DNA from: Acholeplasmatales bacterium
GTDB taxonomy: Bacteria > Bacillota_I > Bacilli_A > Acholeplasmatales > Anaeroplasmataceae
Assembly (NCBI GenBank): GCA_016282815.1
Contig: JAEELU010000043.1
Coordinates: forward strand, 1 to 14,045
Reading direction: 5' to 3'
Length of the DNA stretch: 14,045 nucleotides
In this document: piece by piece, positions 5,314 to 13,516 of the stretch
Position numbering within the stretch: the first letter of the stretch is position 1
How the letters are laid out: every line of letters begins with the position of its first letter
Notes under the pieces: model-generated
The model's input: only the letters and a program-made list of their open reading frames with translations
The model's database searches: none
Told to the model about the DNA's origin: nothing
Made by a program: the position numbers and the translations under genes

Positions 5314-8300
5314 CTATAAATCGTTAATATCAGTTTCTTCAAATTGAACATCGAAGTCTTGAGAATCTTCCTCATTCTCATCACTAATTTGCTTTAAGTA
5401 GCTTTCATGATCTGATTGAGAATCTTCCTTAGCACTATTAGCTTCAGCTAATACATCGCTATAGATATTTTCTTCTTCAGGCTTATGCTCACATTCGAAT
5501 GATACTTCCTCTAGAATACCTGTACCAGCAGGGATTAATCCACCGATTAATACATTTTCCTTTAATCCAATTAAAGAGTCGCTCTTTGATTGGATTGCTG
5601 CTGAAGTAAGGATTCTTGTAGTTTCCTGGAATGAAGCTGCAGATAGGAATGAATTAGATGCTAAGGCAGCCTTAGTGATACCTAATAATAATTGCTTACC
5701 AATAGGAAGCTTACCCTTATTAGCTATTGCTGACTTAACAGCATCATGATATTCATTAATAGTTACATCATGACCTGGAAGTAATGTTGTATCACCTTCG
5801 AAGTCAATCTTAACTCTACGCATCATTTGACGAACGATAATTTCGATATGCTTATCAGAAATTTCAACTGATTGAGAACGATAAACCTTTTGTACTTCAT
5901 CAACTAAATACTTTTGTACTGCTTCAGCATTTAATACACGTAATAACTCTTTTGGATGAATTGAACCAGTCATTAGCTTGTCGCCACGCTTTACTGCACT
6001 GTTTTCTGATACTAAAAGTACGCTTGTAGCATCAACAGTGTATACCTTCTCCTCACCAGTTTCGTCATTTACAATAGTAATTGCCTTACCAGCCTTTGTA
6101 TTTTGGATGCTTGTAACTCTACCATCAATTTCAGAGATAGTAGCCTTACCTTTTGGCTTACGTGCTTCGAAAATTTCCTGAACACGTGGTAAACCTTGAG
6201 TGATATCGGCAGTTGAGGCAACACCACCAGAGTGGAATGTTCTCATTGTTAACTGTGTACCTGGCTCACCGATTGATTGAGCAGCAATTGTACCTACTGC
6301 TTCACCAACCTCAACAATCATGTTAGTTGCAAGGTTACGTCCATAACACTTCATACATACGCCAGACTTAGCTTCGCATGTAAGATTTGTTCTTAAGCAT
6401 ACGCTCTCGATTTTAGCATCGTTAATCTTCTTAGCGATGTCTTCGTCGATAATTTCATTTCTCTTAACGATTACTTCACCTGTAGCTGGATTGATAACAT
6501 CCTTAGCAGCGAATCTACCGATACAACGATCAGCTAATGATACAACTAGCTTTGGCTTACCATCCTCAAGTGTATTTTCATCAACAATCTTAGTAACATA
6601 GAATCCATTCTCAGTTCCACAATCCTCACAAGAGATTACAACGCTCTGTGAAACGTCAACTAAACGACGAGTTAAGTAACCAGAGTCTGCAGTCTTAAGG
6701 GCTGTATCTGTAGAACCCTTTCTTGAACCGTGTGTACTGATGAAGAATTCAGCAACTGATAATCCTTCACGGAAGTTAGCCTTAACTGGAACCTCGATAG
6801 TTTCACCGGCTGTATTAGCCATCAAACCACGCATTCCGGCTAACTGAGCGAAGTTAGAACGGCTACCACGTGAACCAGAGTCAGCCATCATATAAATGTG
6901 GTTGTTAGCTTCCTTGAAGGCATCCCAAACACCATTTTCAATGTCTTGTCTAGCTGAGGCCCATTCAGCCTCAATTTGCTTTTTACGTTCTTTGTTAGTA
7001 GTTAAACCTAATGTATAGAAATCTGTGATTTCATCAATCTTCTTTTCAGCTTCCTTAATACGATCCTGCTTACCAGAATAATCAATAACGTCTGTCATTG
7101 AAATAGTGAAACCAGCAATTGTAGAATATTGGAAACCTAAATCCTTGATTCTATCAAGCATCTTTGAAGTTTCAGTAATCTTAAATCTCTTGAATACCTC
7201 AGCGATAATTCTTGAAATATTCTTCTTCTTTAATGGATCAACTAACTTACTATTAATTAATCTTTCTCTTGAACCTGCTAAATCATTCTTATCTAGGAAG
7301 TACTTAGCTGGTGTTTCATTAACAAGGTTATCCTCAGTTGGTTCATTTAAATAAGGGAATTCAACTGGTAGGATGTTGTTGAAAATCATCTTACCTAATG
7401 TAGTAAATAAATACTTAGAAGGAAGCTTAGCTGTATTGAACTTGCTTTCTGGTAAATATGAAATATCTACAAAAACACGTGTATGAAGTGTAATAGCACC
7501 ATTCTTGTATGCCATATATGCTTCATCGAAATCCTTATATACATGACCCTCATTAGGCTCGCCCTTAGCTTCCATTGTTAAATAATAGTTACCAAGGATC
7601 ATATCCTGTGAAGGTGTAACAACTGGCTTACCATCCTTAGGGTTAAGGATATTGTTACTTGCAAGCATTAATAATCTTGCTTCTGCTTGTGCCTCTAAAG
7701 ATAGAGGAACGTGTACTGCCATCTGGTCACCATCGAAGTCGGCGTTGAATGGTGTACATACTAATGGGTGAAGTCTAATTGCCTTACCCTCGATTAGTAC
7801 TGGCTCGAATGCTTGAATACCTAAACGGTGAAGTGTAGGAGCACGGTTTAATAATACTGGATGCTCACGAATTACTTCCTCAAGAATTCCCCATACAACT
7901 GATTCTTGGTTATCGCACATCTTATTAGCAACAGCGATAGATTGACCAGCCTTCATTAATTCTCTTAATACGAATGGCTTAAATAGAATTAATGCCATTT
8001 CCTTTGGAATACCACATTGGTACATTCTTAATGATGGACCAACAACGATAACTGAACGTCCTGAATAGTCAACACGCTTACCAAGTAGATTTTGACGGAA
8101 ACGTCCTTGCTTACCCTTAAGCATATCTGATAAGCTCTTTAGCTTATGATTCTTATCTAAAGCAGCCTTCTTACCACGCTTAGAGTTATCGATTAAGGCA
8201 TCAACTGCCTCTTGAAGCATTCTCTTTTCATTCTTTGTGATTAGGTGAGGTGCACCCATTTCATATTGCTTCTTTAAACGATTGTTACGGTTTAAAATTC

Positions 8301-9075
8301 TACGGTATAAATCATTTAAATCTGTTGTAGCAAATCTACCACCCTCAAGTTGTACCATTGGACGTAATGCAGGTGGAATTACTGGTAATACCTCAATAAT
8401 CATCCATTCAGGCTTATTATCACTTCTTAGGAATGACTCAACTACCTCAAGACGCTTAATAACCTTATCTCTTCTTTGCTTAGATGAAGTCTTAAGTCTC
8501 TTTCTTAATAGCTTAGCCTCTTCCTCAAGGTCGATATTCTTTAATAATGCCTTGATAGCCTCAGCACCAGTTAAAGCCTTGAATTGGCCAGGATATTGCT
8601 CATTCATAATTGAGTATTCTTGCTCAGTTAAAATGCTCTTCTTCTTTAAATCCTTTACTTTACCTGGATCAGTAACGATATATGATGCTAGATAAACAAT
8701 TTCATCTAGATCCTTTGTCTTTAATTCTAGTAATGTAGCTAGTGGAGATGGGCTGTTTCTTAAGAACCAAGTATGAACTACTGGAGAAGCAAGCTTAATG
8801 TGACCCATACGCTCACGACGTACCTTAGACTCAGTTATTTCAACTCCACACTTTTCACAAACCTTACCCTTATCAGTAGAACGCTTAGACTTACCACAAG
8901 CACATTGATAATCCTTAGATGGACCGAAAATCTTTTCACAGAATAATCCATCTGGTTCAGGCTTTAATGTTCTATAGTTAATAGTTTCGTGCTTTAATAC
9001 TTCACCATGTGACCATGATAAAATTTCCTCAGGAGAAGCTAATCCAATTTTAATATATTTATATTGCTTACTCAT
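5314..9075 (-). CDS. rpoC: DNA-directed RNA polymerase subunit beta'
   Basis: The 1253-residue beta' subunit forms the clamp and most of the active site of RNA polymerase. The first zinc site is Cys58, Cys60, Cys73 and Cys76. The catalytic loop NADFDGD (444-450) holds the three Mg2+-binding Asp residues 446, 448 and 450. The second zinc site is Cys819, Cys900, Cys907 and Cys910, and the trigger-loop segment G-E-P-G-T-Q-L-T-M-R-T-F-H is at about 936-948. No large insertion follows the trigger loop, unlike proteobacteria. The last 37 residues are acidic (15 Asp/Glu). I start at ATG 9075, not an in-frame upstream ATG at 9102, because AAGGAGG (9090-9084) sits 8 nt before it and the protein then begins M-S-K-Q-Y-K, near the family start. 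It overlaps rpoB by 8 nt (ATGAGTAA), implying coupled translation and equal subunit supply. Confidence 0.99.
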   Translation of the reverse strand: MSKQYKYIKIGLASPEEILSWSHGEVLKHETINYRTLKPEPDGLFCEKIFGPSKDYQCACGKSKRSTDKGKVCEKCGVEITESKVRRERMGHIKLASPVVHTWFLRNSPSPLATLLELKTKDLDEIVYLASYIVTDPGKVKDLKKKSILTEQEYSIMNEQYPGQFKALTGAEAIKALLKNIDLEEEAKLLRKRLKTSSKQRRDKVIKRLEVVESFLRSDNKPEWMIIEVLPVIPPALRPMVQLEGGRFATTDLNDLYRRILNRNNRLKKQYEMGAPHLITKNEKRMLQEAVDALIDNSKRGKKAALDKNHKLKSLSDMLKGKQGRFRQNLLGKRVDYSGRSVIVVGPSLRMYQCGIPKEMALILFKPFVLRELMKAGQSIAVANKMCDNQESVVWGILEEVIREHPVLLNRAPTLHRLGIQAFEPVLIEGKAIRLHPLVCTPFNADFDGDQMAVHVPLSLEAQAEARLLMLASNNILNPKDGKPVVTPSQDMILGNYYLTMEAKGEPNEGHVYKDFDEAYMAYKNGAITLHTRVFVDISYLPESKFNTAKLPSKYLFTTLGKMIFNNILPVEFPYLNEPTEDNLVNETPAKYFLDKNDLAGSRERLINSKLVDPLKKKNISRIIAEVFKRFKITETSKMLDRIKDLGFQYSTIAGFTISMTDVIDYSGKQDRIKEAEKKIDEITDFYTLGLTTNKERKKQIEAEWASARQDIENGVWDAFKEANNHIYMMADSGSRGSRSNFAQLAGMRGLMANTAGETIEVPVKANFREGLSVAEFFISTHGSRKGSTDTALKTADSGYLTRRLVDVSQSVVISCEDCGTENGFYVTKIVDENTLEDGKPKLVVSLADRCIGRFAAKDVINPATGEVIVKRNEIIDEDIAKKINDAKIESVCLRTNLTCEAKSGVCMKCYGRNLATNMIVEVGEAVGTIAAQSIGEPGTQLTMRTFHSGGVASTADITQGLPRVQEIFEARKPKGKATISEIDGRVTSIQNTKAGKAITIVNDETGEEKVYTVDATSVLLVSENSAVKRGDKLMTGSIHPKELLRVLNAEAVQKYLVDEVQKVYRSQSVEISDKHIEIIVRQMMRRVKIDFEGDTTLLPGHDVTINEYHDAVKSAIANKGKLPIGKQLLLGITKAALASNSFLSAASFQETTRILTSAAIQSKSDSLIGLKENVLIGGLIPAGTGILEEVSFECEHKPEEENIYSDVLAEANSAKEDSQSDHESYLKQISDENEEDSQDFDVQFEETDINDL

Positions 9076-12000
9076 TGTCGTCGCCTCCTTCGATTTCCTC
9101 ATCTAGGTCATCTAATTCATCATCCTCGAAATCGAGCTCATCAGTATCATCGATTCTTTCAACCTTAACATCTTGCTTTACAGCATTTTCATAGTTGTAA
9201 GCAACTCTTTCAGATTCGATATTTAATAGCTTACCATCAACGATTGAACGATTTACTTCATTCTCACCATCGTTGTTGATTAACTCAACATGCATACCTA
9301 AAGATTGTAATTCTCTTGTTAATACTCTGAATGACTCAGGAATTGAAGACTCAGGAATTCTATTACCATCAACGATTGCATCAAATGTACGGTCTCTTGC
9401 TACTAAATCATCTGACTTAATAGTTAACATTTCACGTAATGTATGTGCAGCACCATATGCTTGAAGTGCCCAAACTTCCATTTCACCGAAACGTTGACCA
9501 CCGTTTTGAGCCTTACCACCCATTGGCTGTTGAGTTACTAATGTATACTTACCAACGTTTCTAGCATGTAACTTATCATCAACCATGTGGCTTAACTTAA
9601 CGAAATACATGATACCTACTGTGATACGGTTCTCGAATGGCTCACCTGTACGTCCATCGTAAAGTACCATCTTACCATCACAAGTATAATTATCTACTGC
9701 GTTCTTATCATCTGGATTAAGACCCTTTTCAATCATTTCATTTCTGTACATTCCAGCTTCCTTCATGATTTGCTCAATGTCTTCGATTGTAGCACCATCG
9801 AATACTGGAGTAGCTACCTTTAACTCAGGTACTGCAGCTTCAATTTCTGCTTGAGTAGGAATTAATCCGTTCTTCTTTGTATATTCATCGATGAATACCT
9901 TACGCTCACGGTTAGTGATGTTTCTTGCAGCCATACCTAAATGTAATTCAAGTACCTGACCGATATTCATACGAGATGGAACACCTTGTGGGTTAAGCAT
10001 AATATCGATTGGTTGACCATCTGCTGAGAATGGCATATCCTCTACTGGTAGAATGTTAGAAATAACACCCTTGTTACCATGACGACCAGCCATCTTATCT
10101 CCAACCTGAATCTTACGCTTTTGAACGATGAAAATACGAACTACTTCGTTAACACCAGGATTTAAATCATCACCCTTAGACTTCTTGAAGTGTTGAACTG
10201 ATTGAACAATTCCTCCACCTCCGTGTGGAACTCTTAGAGATGAATCTCTAACATCACGGCTCTTTTCACCGAATATTGCTAATAATAACTTCTCTTCTGG
10301 AGTTGGATCAGTTTGTCCCTTAGGAGTTGTCTTACCTACTAGGATATCGCCTTCCTTAACCTCAGAACCAGGAATAATGATACCATTAGCATCTAGATTC
10401 TTCTTACGCTCGTCGCTAACATTTGGAATTTCATAAGTGAATTCCTCAGGTCCTAGCTTTGTATCACGAGCTTCAATTTCAAATTCATCAATATGTAAAG
10501 ATGTATATACGTCATCATATACCATCTTTTCACTCATAATTACGGCATCCTCGAAGTTATAGCCTTCCCAAGTCATGAATGCGATACGTACATTTCTACC
10601 TAATGCAAGCTCACCATTCTTCATTGACTGACCATCAGCAATAACATCGCCACGCTCAACTCTTTCACCAGCCTTAACGATAGGTCTATGCATATTAGCT
10701 GTTGCAGAGTTAGATCTTAAGAATTGATATAGGTCATATCTCTTGACATCACCAGTATCTTCCTTAATGATAATCTTCTTTGCGTCTACGAATTCAACGA
10801 TACCACTACCAGTTGCTGTTACTGCAGAACCAGAGTCCTTAGCTGCTCTATATTCCATACCAGTACCAACAATTGGGCTTTCTGGATTAATAATAGGTAC
10901 TGCTTGACGTTGCATGTTGGCACCCATTAGGGCACGTGTAGCATCATCATGCTCTAGGAATGGAACGCACGCTGCGGCAACAGATACAACTTGTTGAGGT
11001 GATACGTCCATGTACTCAATTTCATCCTTAGAGAAAATTGCAGTTTCACCATTTAAACGTCCAATAACTCTATCCTCAACAATGTGCTTGTTTTCGTCTA
11101 GAACTGTATTGGCTGCTGCAATAATCTTACCCTCTTCAGCAGTTGCTGATAGATAAGTAATTTCATCAGATACGTACTTAACACCATTCTCATCATACTT
11201 ACATACGAAATATGGAGACTCGATGAAGCCATATTCATTAACCTTAGCATATGTTGCTAAAGATGTAATTAAACCGATTGATGGACCTTCTGGAGTTTCG
11301 ATAGGGCACATACGTCCATAATGTGAATTGTGAACGTCACGAACCTCAACGCCGGCTCTATCACGAGCGATACCACCAGTACCAAGTGCAGAAATACGAC
11401 GCTTTTGTGTAATTTCAGCAAGTGGGTTAATTTGATCCATGAATTGTGATAATTGGCTTGAACCGAAGAATTCCTTTAATGAAGAAGTTAAAGGCTTAAT
11501 GTTAATTAGATTTTGAGGAGTTGCCTTCTCAATTTCTACTGTAGACATTCTGTCTTCGATATTCTTCTTTAGCTTAGCAAAGCCGATACGGAATTGGTTC
11601 TTTAATAATTCACCAATTAATCTTAAACGTCTATTACCTAAGTAGTCGATATCATCAATTCTACCAACACCGCTATATAGGTTGATGAAGTAGCTTACTG
11701 AAGCAACTACATCACTCATAGTAAGGTATAAGCCTTCCTCTGCATAATGGTTACCAATAATCTTAACTTCTTCCTTTTGATCACCCTTTACAACGTTGAT
11801 ATATAGAATTTCGTTGATTGATTCCTTACAATGGTAATTCTCATCCTTGCTTAATTCAGCACCGAATGTGAATGTGTAGCTGAAGCCTGCACGAGACTTA
11901 TTAAGTCTATCGTAAACCTCACCCTCAACTACTTCGCCAGCCTTAGCAATAACCTCACCCTTAGAATAGATGATTTCTCCTGTTTCAGGATCCTCAACAT

Positions 12001-12922
12001 CATTCTCAGCGATTACATCACGTGATAATTGGAATCCACGTGCACGTGCTAATACATCTAGCTTTTGGTTGTATTTATAACGACCAACCTTCTGTAAATC
12101 ATATTTAGAAGGGTCGAATAAATTTTGAATGATTAAACCCTTAGCTCCTTCAGCTGGAACCTTTTCACCTTGACGTAGCTTTGAGTAAACCTCGATAGCT
12201 GCCTCATTTGCGTCAGTAGTTTGATCCTTCTTAAATGTTTCCTTGAAGTGCTCATTGTCACCGAATAAATCTGTAATATCCTTGTTAGATGATAAACCGA
12301 ATGCTCTTAAAACTGTTGTAAGAGGAATCTTCTTACTACGGTTAAGCTTACCATACCAAACATCACCACGAGAACCAGCCTCGAATTCAATCCAAGAACC
12401 ACGTGTTGGCATTACAGTACCAGAGAACTTAACCTCTCCTGTTTTCTTGTCGATTTCCCTATCATAGTAAACTCCTGATGAACGAATAATCTGACTGATT
12501 ACAACACGCTCAGCACCATTGATAACGAATGTACCAACTGGAGTCATGTAAGGAATGTCACCCATAAATAATTCATGACGGACAAAACTTCCTGTTTGAC
12601 CATTTTCAAGTAATACATTTACTTTTAATGGACGTGAATAGTTGATCTTTCTTAACTTAGATTCAACAACATTGAACTTAGCATCCTCAAAATGATAATC
12701 TTGGAAATATAATTTTAAATCACCATTGAATGAAGATATTGGAGATACATCATTGAATACCTCCTGTAAACCTTGCTCTACGAACTTGTCAAAGGATTTT
12801 GTTTGAATCTCAATTAAACCAGGTAAATCAACTGATGTACGAACCTTTGAATAGTTACGTCTTACAGATTTCTTACCATAGTTTACATTTCTATAGATTC
12901 CCTTGAATTCTTGATTTTCCAT
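9068..12922 (-). CDS. rpoB: DNA-directed RNA polymerase subunit beta
   Basis: This 1284-residue beta subunit has the conserved family segments in order: the N-terminal protrusion/lobe with G-E-L-F-M-G-D-type motif (here H-E-L-F-M-G-D-I-P-Y-M-T), the rifampicin region (residues 487-513), P-I-E-T-P-E-G-P, G-Y-N-F-E-D-A-V-I-M-S-E, G-D-K-M-A-G-R-H-G-N-K-G and the C-terminal G-G-Q-R-F-G-E-M-E-V-W-A. At the E. coli His526 position the residue is Gln506 (codon CAA, 11407-11405). Nearby contacts Gln493, Phe494, Asp496, Arg509 and Ser511 match E. coli, but Ile498 and Thr515 replace Asn518 and Pro535. The final 27 residues contain 18 Asp/Glu. The ATG at 12922-12920 has AGGTG (12932-12928) 5 nt upstream. 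The gene heads a two-gene transcript with rpoC; rplJ and rplL are not adjacent. Confidence 0.99.
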   Translation of the reverse strand: MENQEFKGIYRNVNYGKKSVRRNYSKVRTSVDLPGLIEIQTKSFDKFVEQGLQEVFNDVSPISSFNGDLKLYFQDYHFEDAKFNVVESKLRKINYSRPLKVNVLLENGQTGSFVRHELFMGDIPYMTPVGTFVINGAERVVISQIIRSSGVYYDREIDKKTGEVKFSGTVMPTRGSWIEFEAGSRGDVWYGKLNRSKKIPLTTVLRAFGLSSNKDITDLFGDNEHFKETFKKDQTTDANEAAIEVYSKLRQGEKVPAEGAKGLIIQNLFDPSKYDLQKVGRYKYNQKLDVLARARGFQLSRDVIAENDVEDPETGEIIYSKGEVIAKAGEVVEGEVYDRLNKSRAGFSYTFTFGAELSKDENYHCKESINEILYINVVKGDQKEEVKIIGNHYAEEGLYLTMSDVVASVSYFINLYSGVGRIDDIDYLGNRRLRLIGELLKNQFRIGFAKLKKNIEDRMSTVEIEKATPQNLINIKPLTSSLKEFFGSSQLSQFMDQINPLAEITQKRRISALGTGGIARDRAGVEVRDVHNSHYGRMCPIETPEGPSIGLITSLATYAKVNEYGFIESPYFVCKYDENGVKYVSDEITYLSATAEEGKIIAAANTVLDENKHIVEDRVIGRLNGETAIFSKDEIEYMDVSPQQVVSVAAACVPFLEHDDATRALMGANMQRQAVPIINPESPIVGTGMEYRAAKDSGSAVTATGSGIVEFVDAKKIIIKEDTGDVKRYDLYQFLRSNSATANMHRPIVKAGERVERGDVIADGQSMKNGELALGRNVRIAFMTWEGYNFEDAVIMSEKMVYDDVYTSLHIDEFEIEARDTKLGPEEFTYEIPNVSDERKKNLDANGIIIPGSEVKEGDILVGKTTPKGQTDPTPEEKLLLAIFGEKSRDVRDSSLRVPHGGGGIVQSVQHFKKSKGDDLNPGVNEVVRIFIVQKRKIQVGDKMAGRHGNKGVISNILPVEDMPFSADGQPIDIMLNPQGVPSRMNIGQVLELHLGMAARNITNRERKVFIDEYTKKNGLIPTQAEIEAAVPELKVATPVFDGATIEDIEQIMKEAGMYRNEMIEKGLNPDDKNAVDNYTCDGKMVLYDGRTGEPFENRITVGIMYFVKLSHMVDDKLHARNVGKYTLVTQQPMGGKAQNGGQRFGEMEVWALQAYGAAHTLREMLTIKSDDLVARDRTFDAIVDGNRIPESSIPESFRVLTRELQSLGMHVELINNDGENEVNRSIVDGKLLNIESERVAYNYENAVKQDVKVERIDDTDELDFEDDELDDLDEEIEGGDDNE
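9084..9090 (-). promoter_or_regulatory. rpoC ribosome binding site inside rpoB
   Basis: AAGGAGG on the minus strand, 8 nt before ATG 9075 and within the last codons of rpoB. It decides the rpoC start and, with the 8-nt overlap, allows coupled or independent initiation. Confidence 0.85.
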
Positions 12923-13093
12923 AAAGACACCTAATAAAATTATCCTTTCAAATATTTAAGCCGTCATTAGACTTTATAGCACTTAGCTAAAAGGTTGCTT
13001 ATAGCCTTTATTTATGGGATAACCACGATATATGAAATACTATATTATATATAGTATGTTGTTATTTTATTCTAAAAATCTGCCACTACAGGC
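12923..13093 (-). promoter_or_regulatory. Structured 5' leader of rpoBC
   Basis: About 170 nt separate the distal rpoB promoter from the start codon, with no open frame of note. From 5' to 3' on the minus strand it holds a small TGCC/GGCA hairpin at the predicted start, a perfect 9-bp AT hairpin ATACTATAT/ATATAGTAT (13057-13037), and a switch-like element (13005-12972). In the element the central strand CTTTTAGC can pair with GCTATAAG upstream or GCTATAAAG downstream. No U-run follows, so this is not a classic intrinsic attenuator. I do not recognise a known riboswitch, T-box or L10 leader. Confidence 0.5.
12939..12967 (-). promoter_or_regulatory. Candidate proximal rpoB promoter
   Basis: ATGACG (12967-12962, 4/6) and GATAAT (12944-12939, 5/6) are 17 nt apart on the minus strand. 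The -10 ends 16 nt before ATG, predicting a 10-nt leader AGGTGTCTTT that starts at the Shine-Dalgarno, as in the def and trmH-like genes. Box quality is moderate. Confidence 0.35.
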
Positions 13094-13130
13094 ATTTTAC
13101 TATTATATTACCTTCTGTCAAATTTGGCAA
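13094..13130 (-). promoter_or_regulatory. Tandem overlapping promoters upstream of rpoBC
   Basis: Two interleaved sets lie on the minus strand just after the upstream terminator. TTGCCA (13130-13125) -17 nt- TATAAT (13107-13102) is 5/6 and 6/6. TTGACA (13121-13116) -16 nt- TAAAAT (13099-13094) is 6/6 and 5/6. Predicted starts are about 13095 and 13087. The two -35 boxes, 3 bp apart, also form the near-palindrome TGcCAAATTTGaCA (13129-13116), 12 of 14 positions symmetric. Confidence 0.75.
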
Positions 13131-13149
13131 GAGAAAATGTAAAATTAAT

Positions 13150-13181
13150 AAAAAAAGACCAACATTTTTAAATGTAGGTCT
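13150..13181 (-). terminator. Intrinsic terminator after the small membrane protein gene
   Basis: On the minus strand AGACCTACATTT (13181-13170) pairs with AAATGTTGGTCT (13167-13156) with a single T-T mismatch, followed by seven U (13156-13150). It isolates rpoBC from the genes upstream. Confidence 0.9.
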
Positions 13182-13204
13182 CAATTAGATGTCAGAATAT
13201 ATAA

Positions 13205-13435
13205 CTATTTCTTCTTTTTCCTTTTATTAATTTTTATCAGTAATAATACAATATCTACGATTACTAATAAAGCAAATATGGCCATGATTGGTATACTAAA
13301 ATAAAGAGCATAATCCCATGGAAGCGTATTAGTTAAATATAACAAAAACATTATAAATAATCCAATTAATGAAAATATCGTTAAAGCTATACAATACTTA
13401 AATGGTGTTAATAATAAATCCTTGTCTTCTTCCAT
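13205..13435 (-). CDS. Small two-helix membrane protein of unknown function
   Basis: This 76-residue protein has an acidic N-terminus (MEEDKD), two predicted membrane helices (about 14-34 and 43-67) and a basic tail (K-I-N-K-R-K-K-K-K). With two helices and a strongly basic C-terminus, both ends are predicted to be cytoplasmic. I do not recognise the family. The start is ATG 13435-13433, with AGAGGA (13446-13441) 5 nt upstream. An in-frame ATG at 13486 is rejected because it lies at the T-tract of the preceding terminator and lacks a ribosome binding site. A TATAAT at 13472-13467 could give a 25-nt leader. The gene is flanked by terminators on both sides, so it is probably monocistronic. Confidence 0.7.
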   Translation of the reverse strand: MEEDKDLLLTPFKYCIALTIFSLIGLFIMFLLYLTNTLPWDYALYFSIPIMAIFALLVIVDIVLLLIKINKRKKKK

Positions 13436-13466
13436 AAAAATCCTCTCATACTTATTGATATATTTT

Positions 13467-13472
13467 ATTATA
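13467..13472 (-). promoter_or_regulatory. Candidate -10 box of the small membrane protein gene
   Basis: Perfect TATAAT on the minus strand, 31 nt before the ATG. At 17 nt upstream there is only the T-tract of the preceding terminator, so the -35 is poor. Confidence 0.35.
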
Positions 13473-13484
13473 CAATACAATTTC

Positions 13485-13516
13485 AAAAAAAAAAATAGAG
13501 AACTATAAGCTCTCTA
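13485..13516 (-). terminator. Intrinsic terminator overlapping the oxidoreductase stop codon
   Basis: On the minus strand TAGAGAGCT (13516-13508) pairs with AGTTCTCTA (13504-13496), 9 bp with one G-U wobble and a 3-nt loop, followed by eleven U (13495-13485). The stem contains the gene's last codons and its TAG (13505-13503). Confidence 0.9.

Noticed and set aside
8282..8695. 137-residue plus-strand open frame opposite rpoC
   Set aside because: It lies wholly antisense to a highly conserved part of rpoC, has no convincing ribosome binding site and no recognisable protein features; a shadow of rpoC codon use.
9076..9102. Upstream ATG for rpoC at 9102
   Set aside because: It has no ribosome binding site and adds nine non-conserved residues; the AAGGAGG at 9090-9084 serves ATG 9075.
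12923..13093. Known riboswitch, T-box or L10 leader upstream of rpoB
   Set aside because: No T-box GGTGG-type antiterminator core and no recognisable riboswitch core; left as an unassigned structured leader.
13436..13486. Upstream ATG at 13486 for the small membrane protein
   Set aside because: It sits at the T-tract of the preceding terminator, lacks a ribosome binding site and would add 17 residues before a well-supported ATG.
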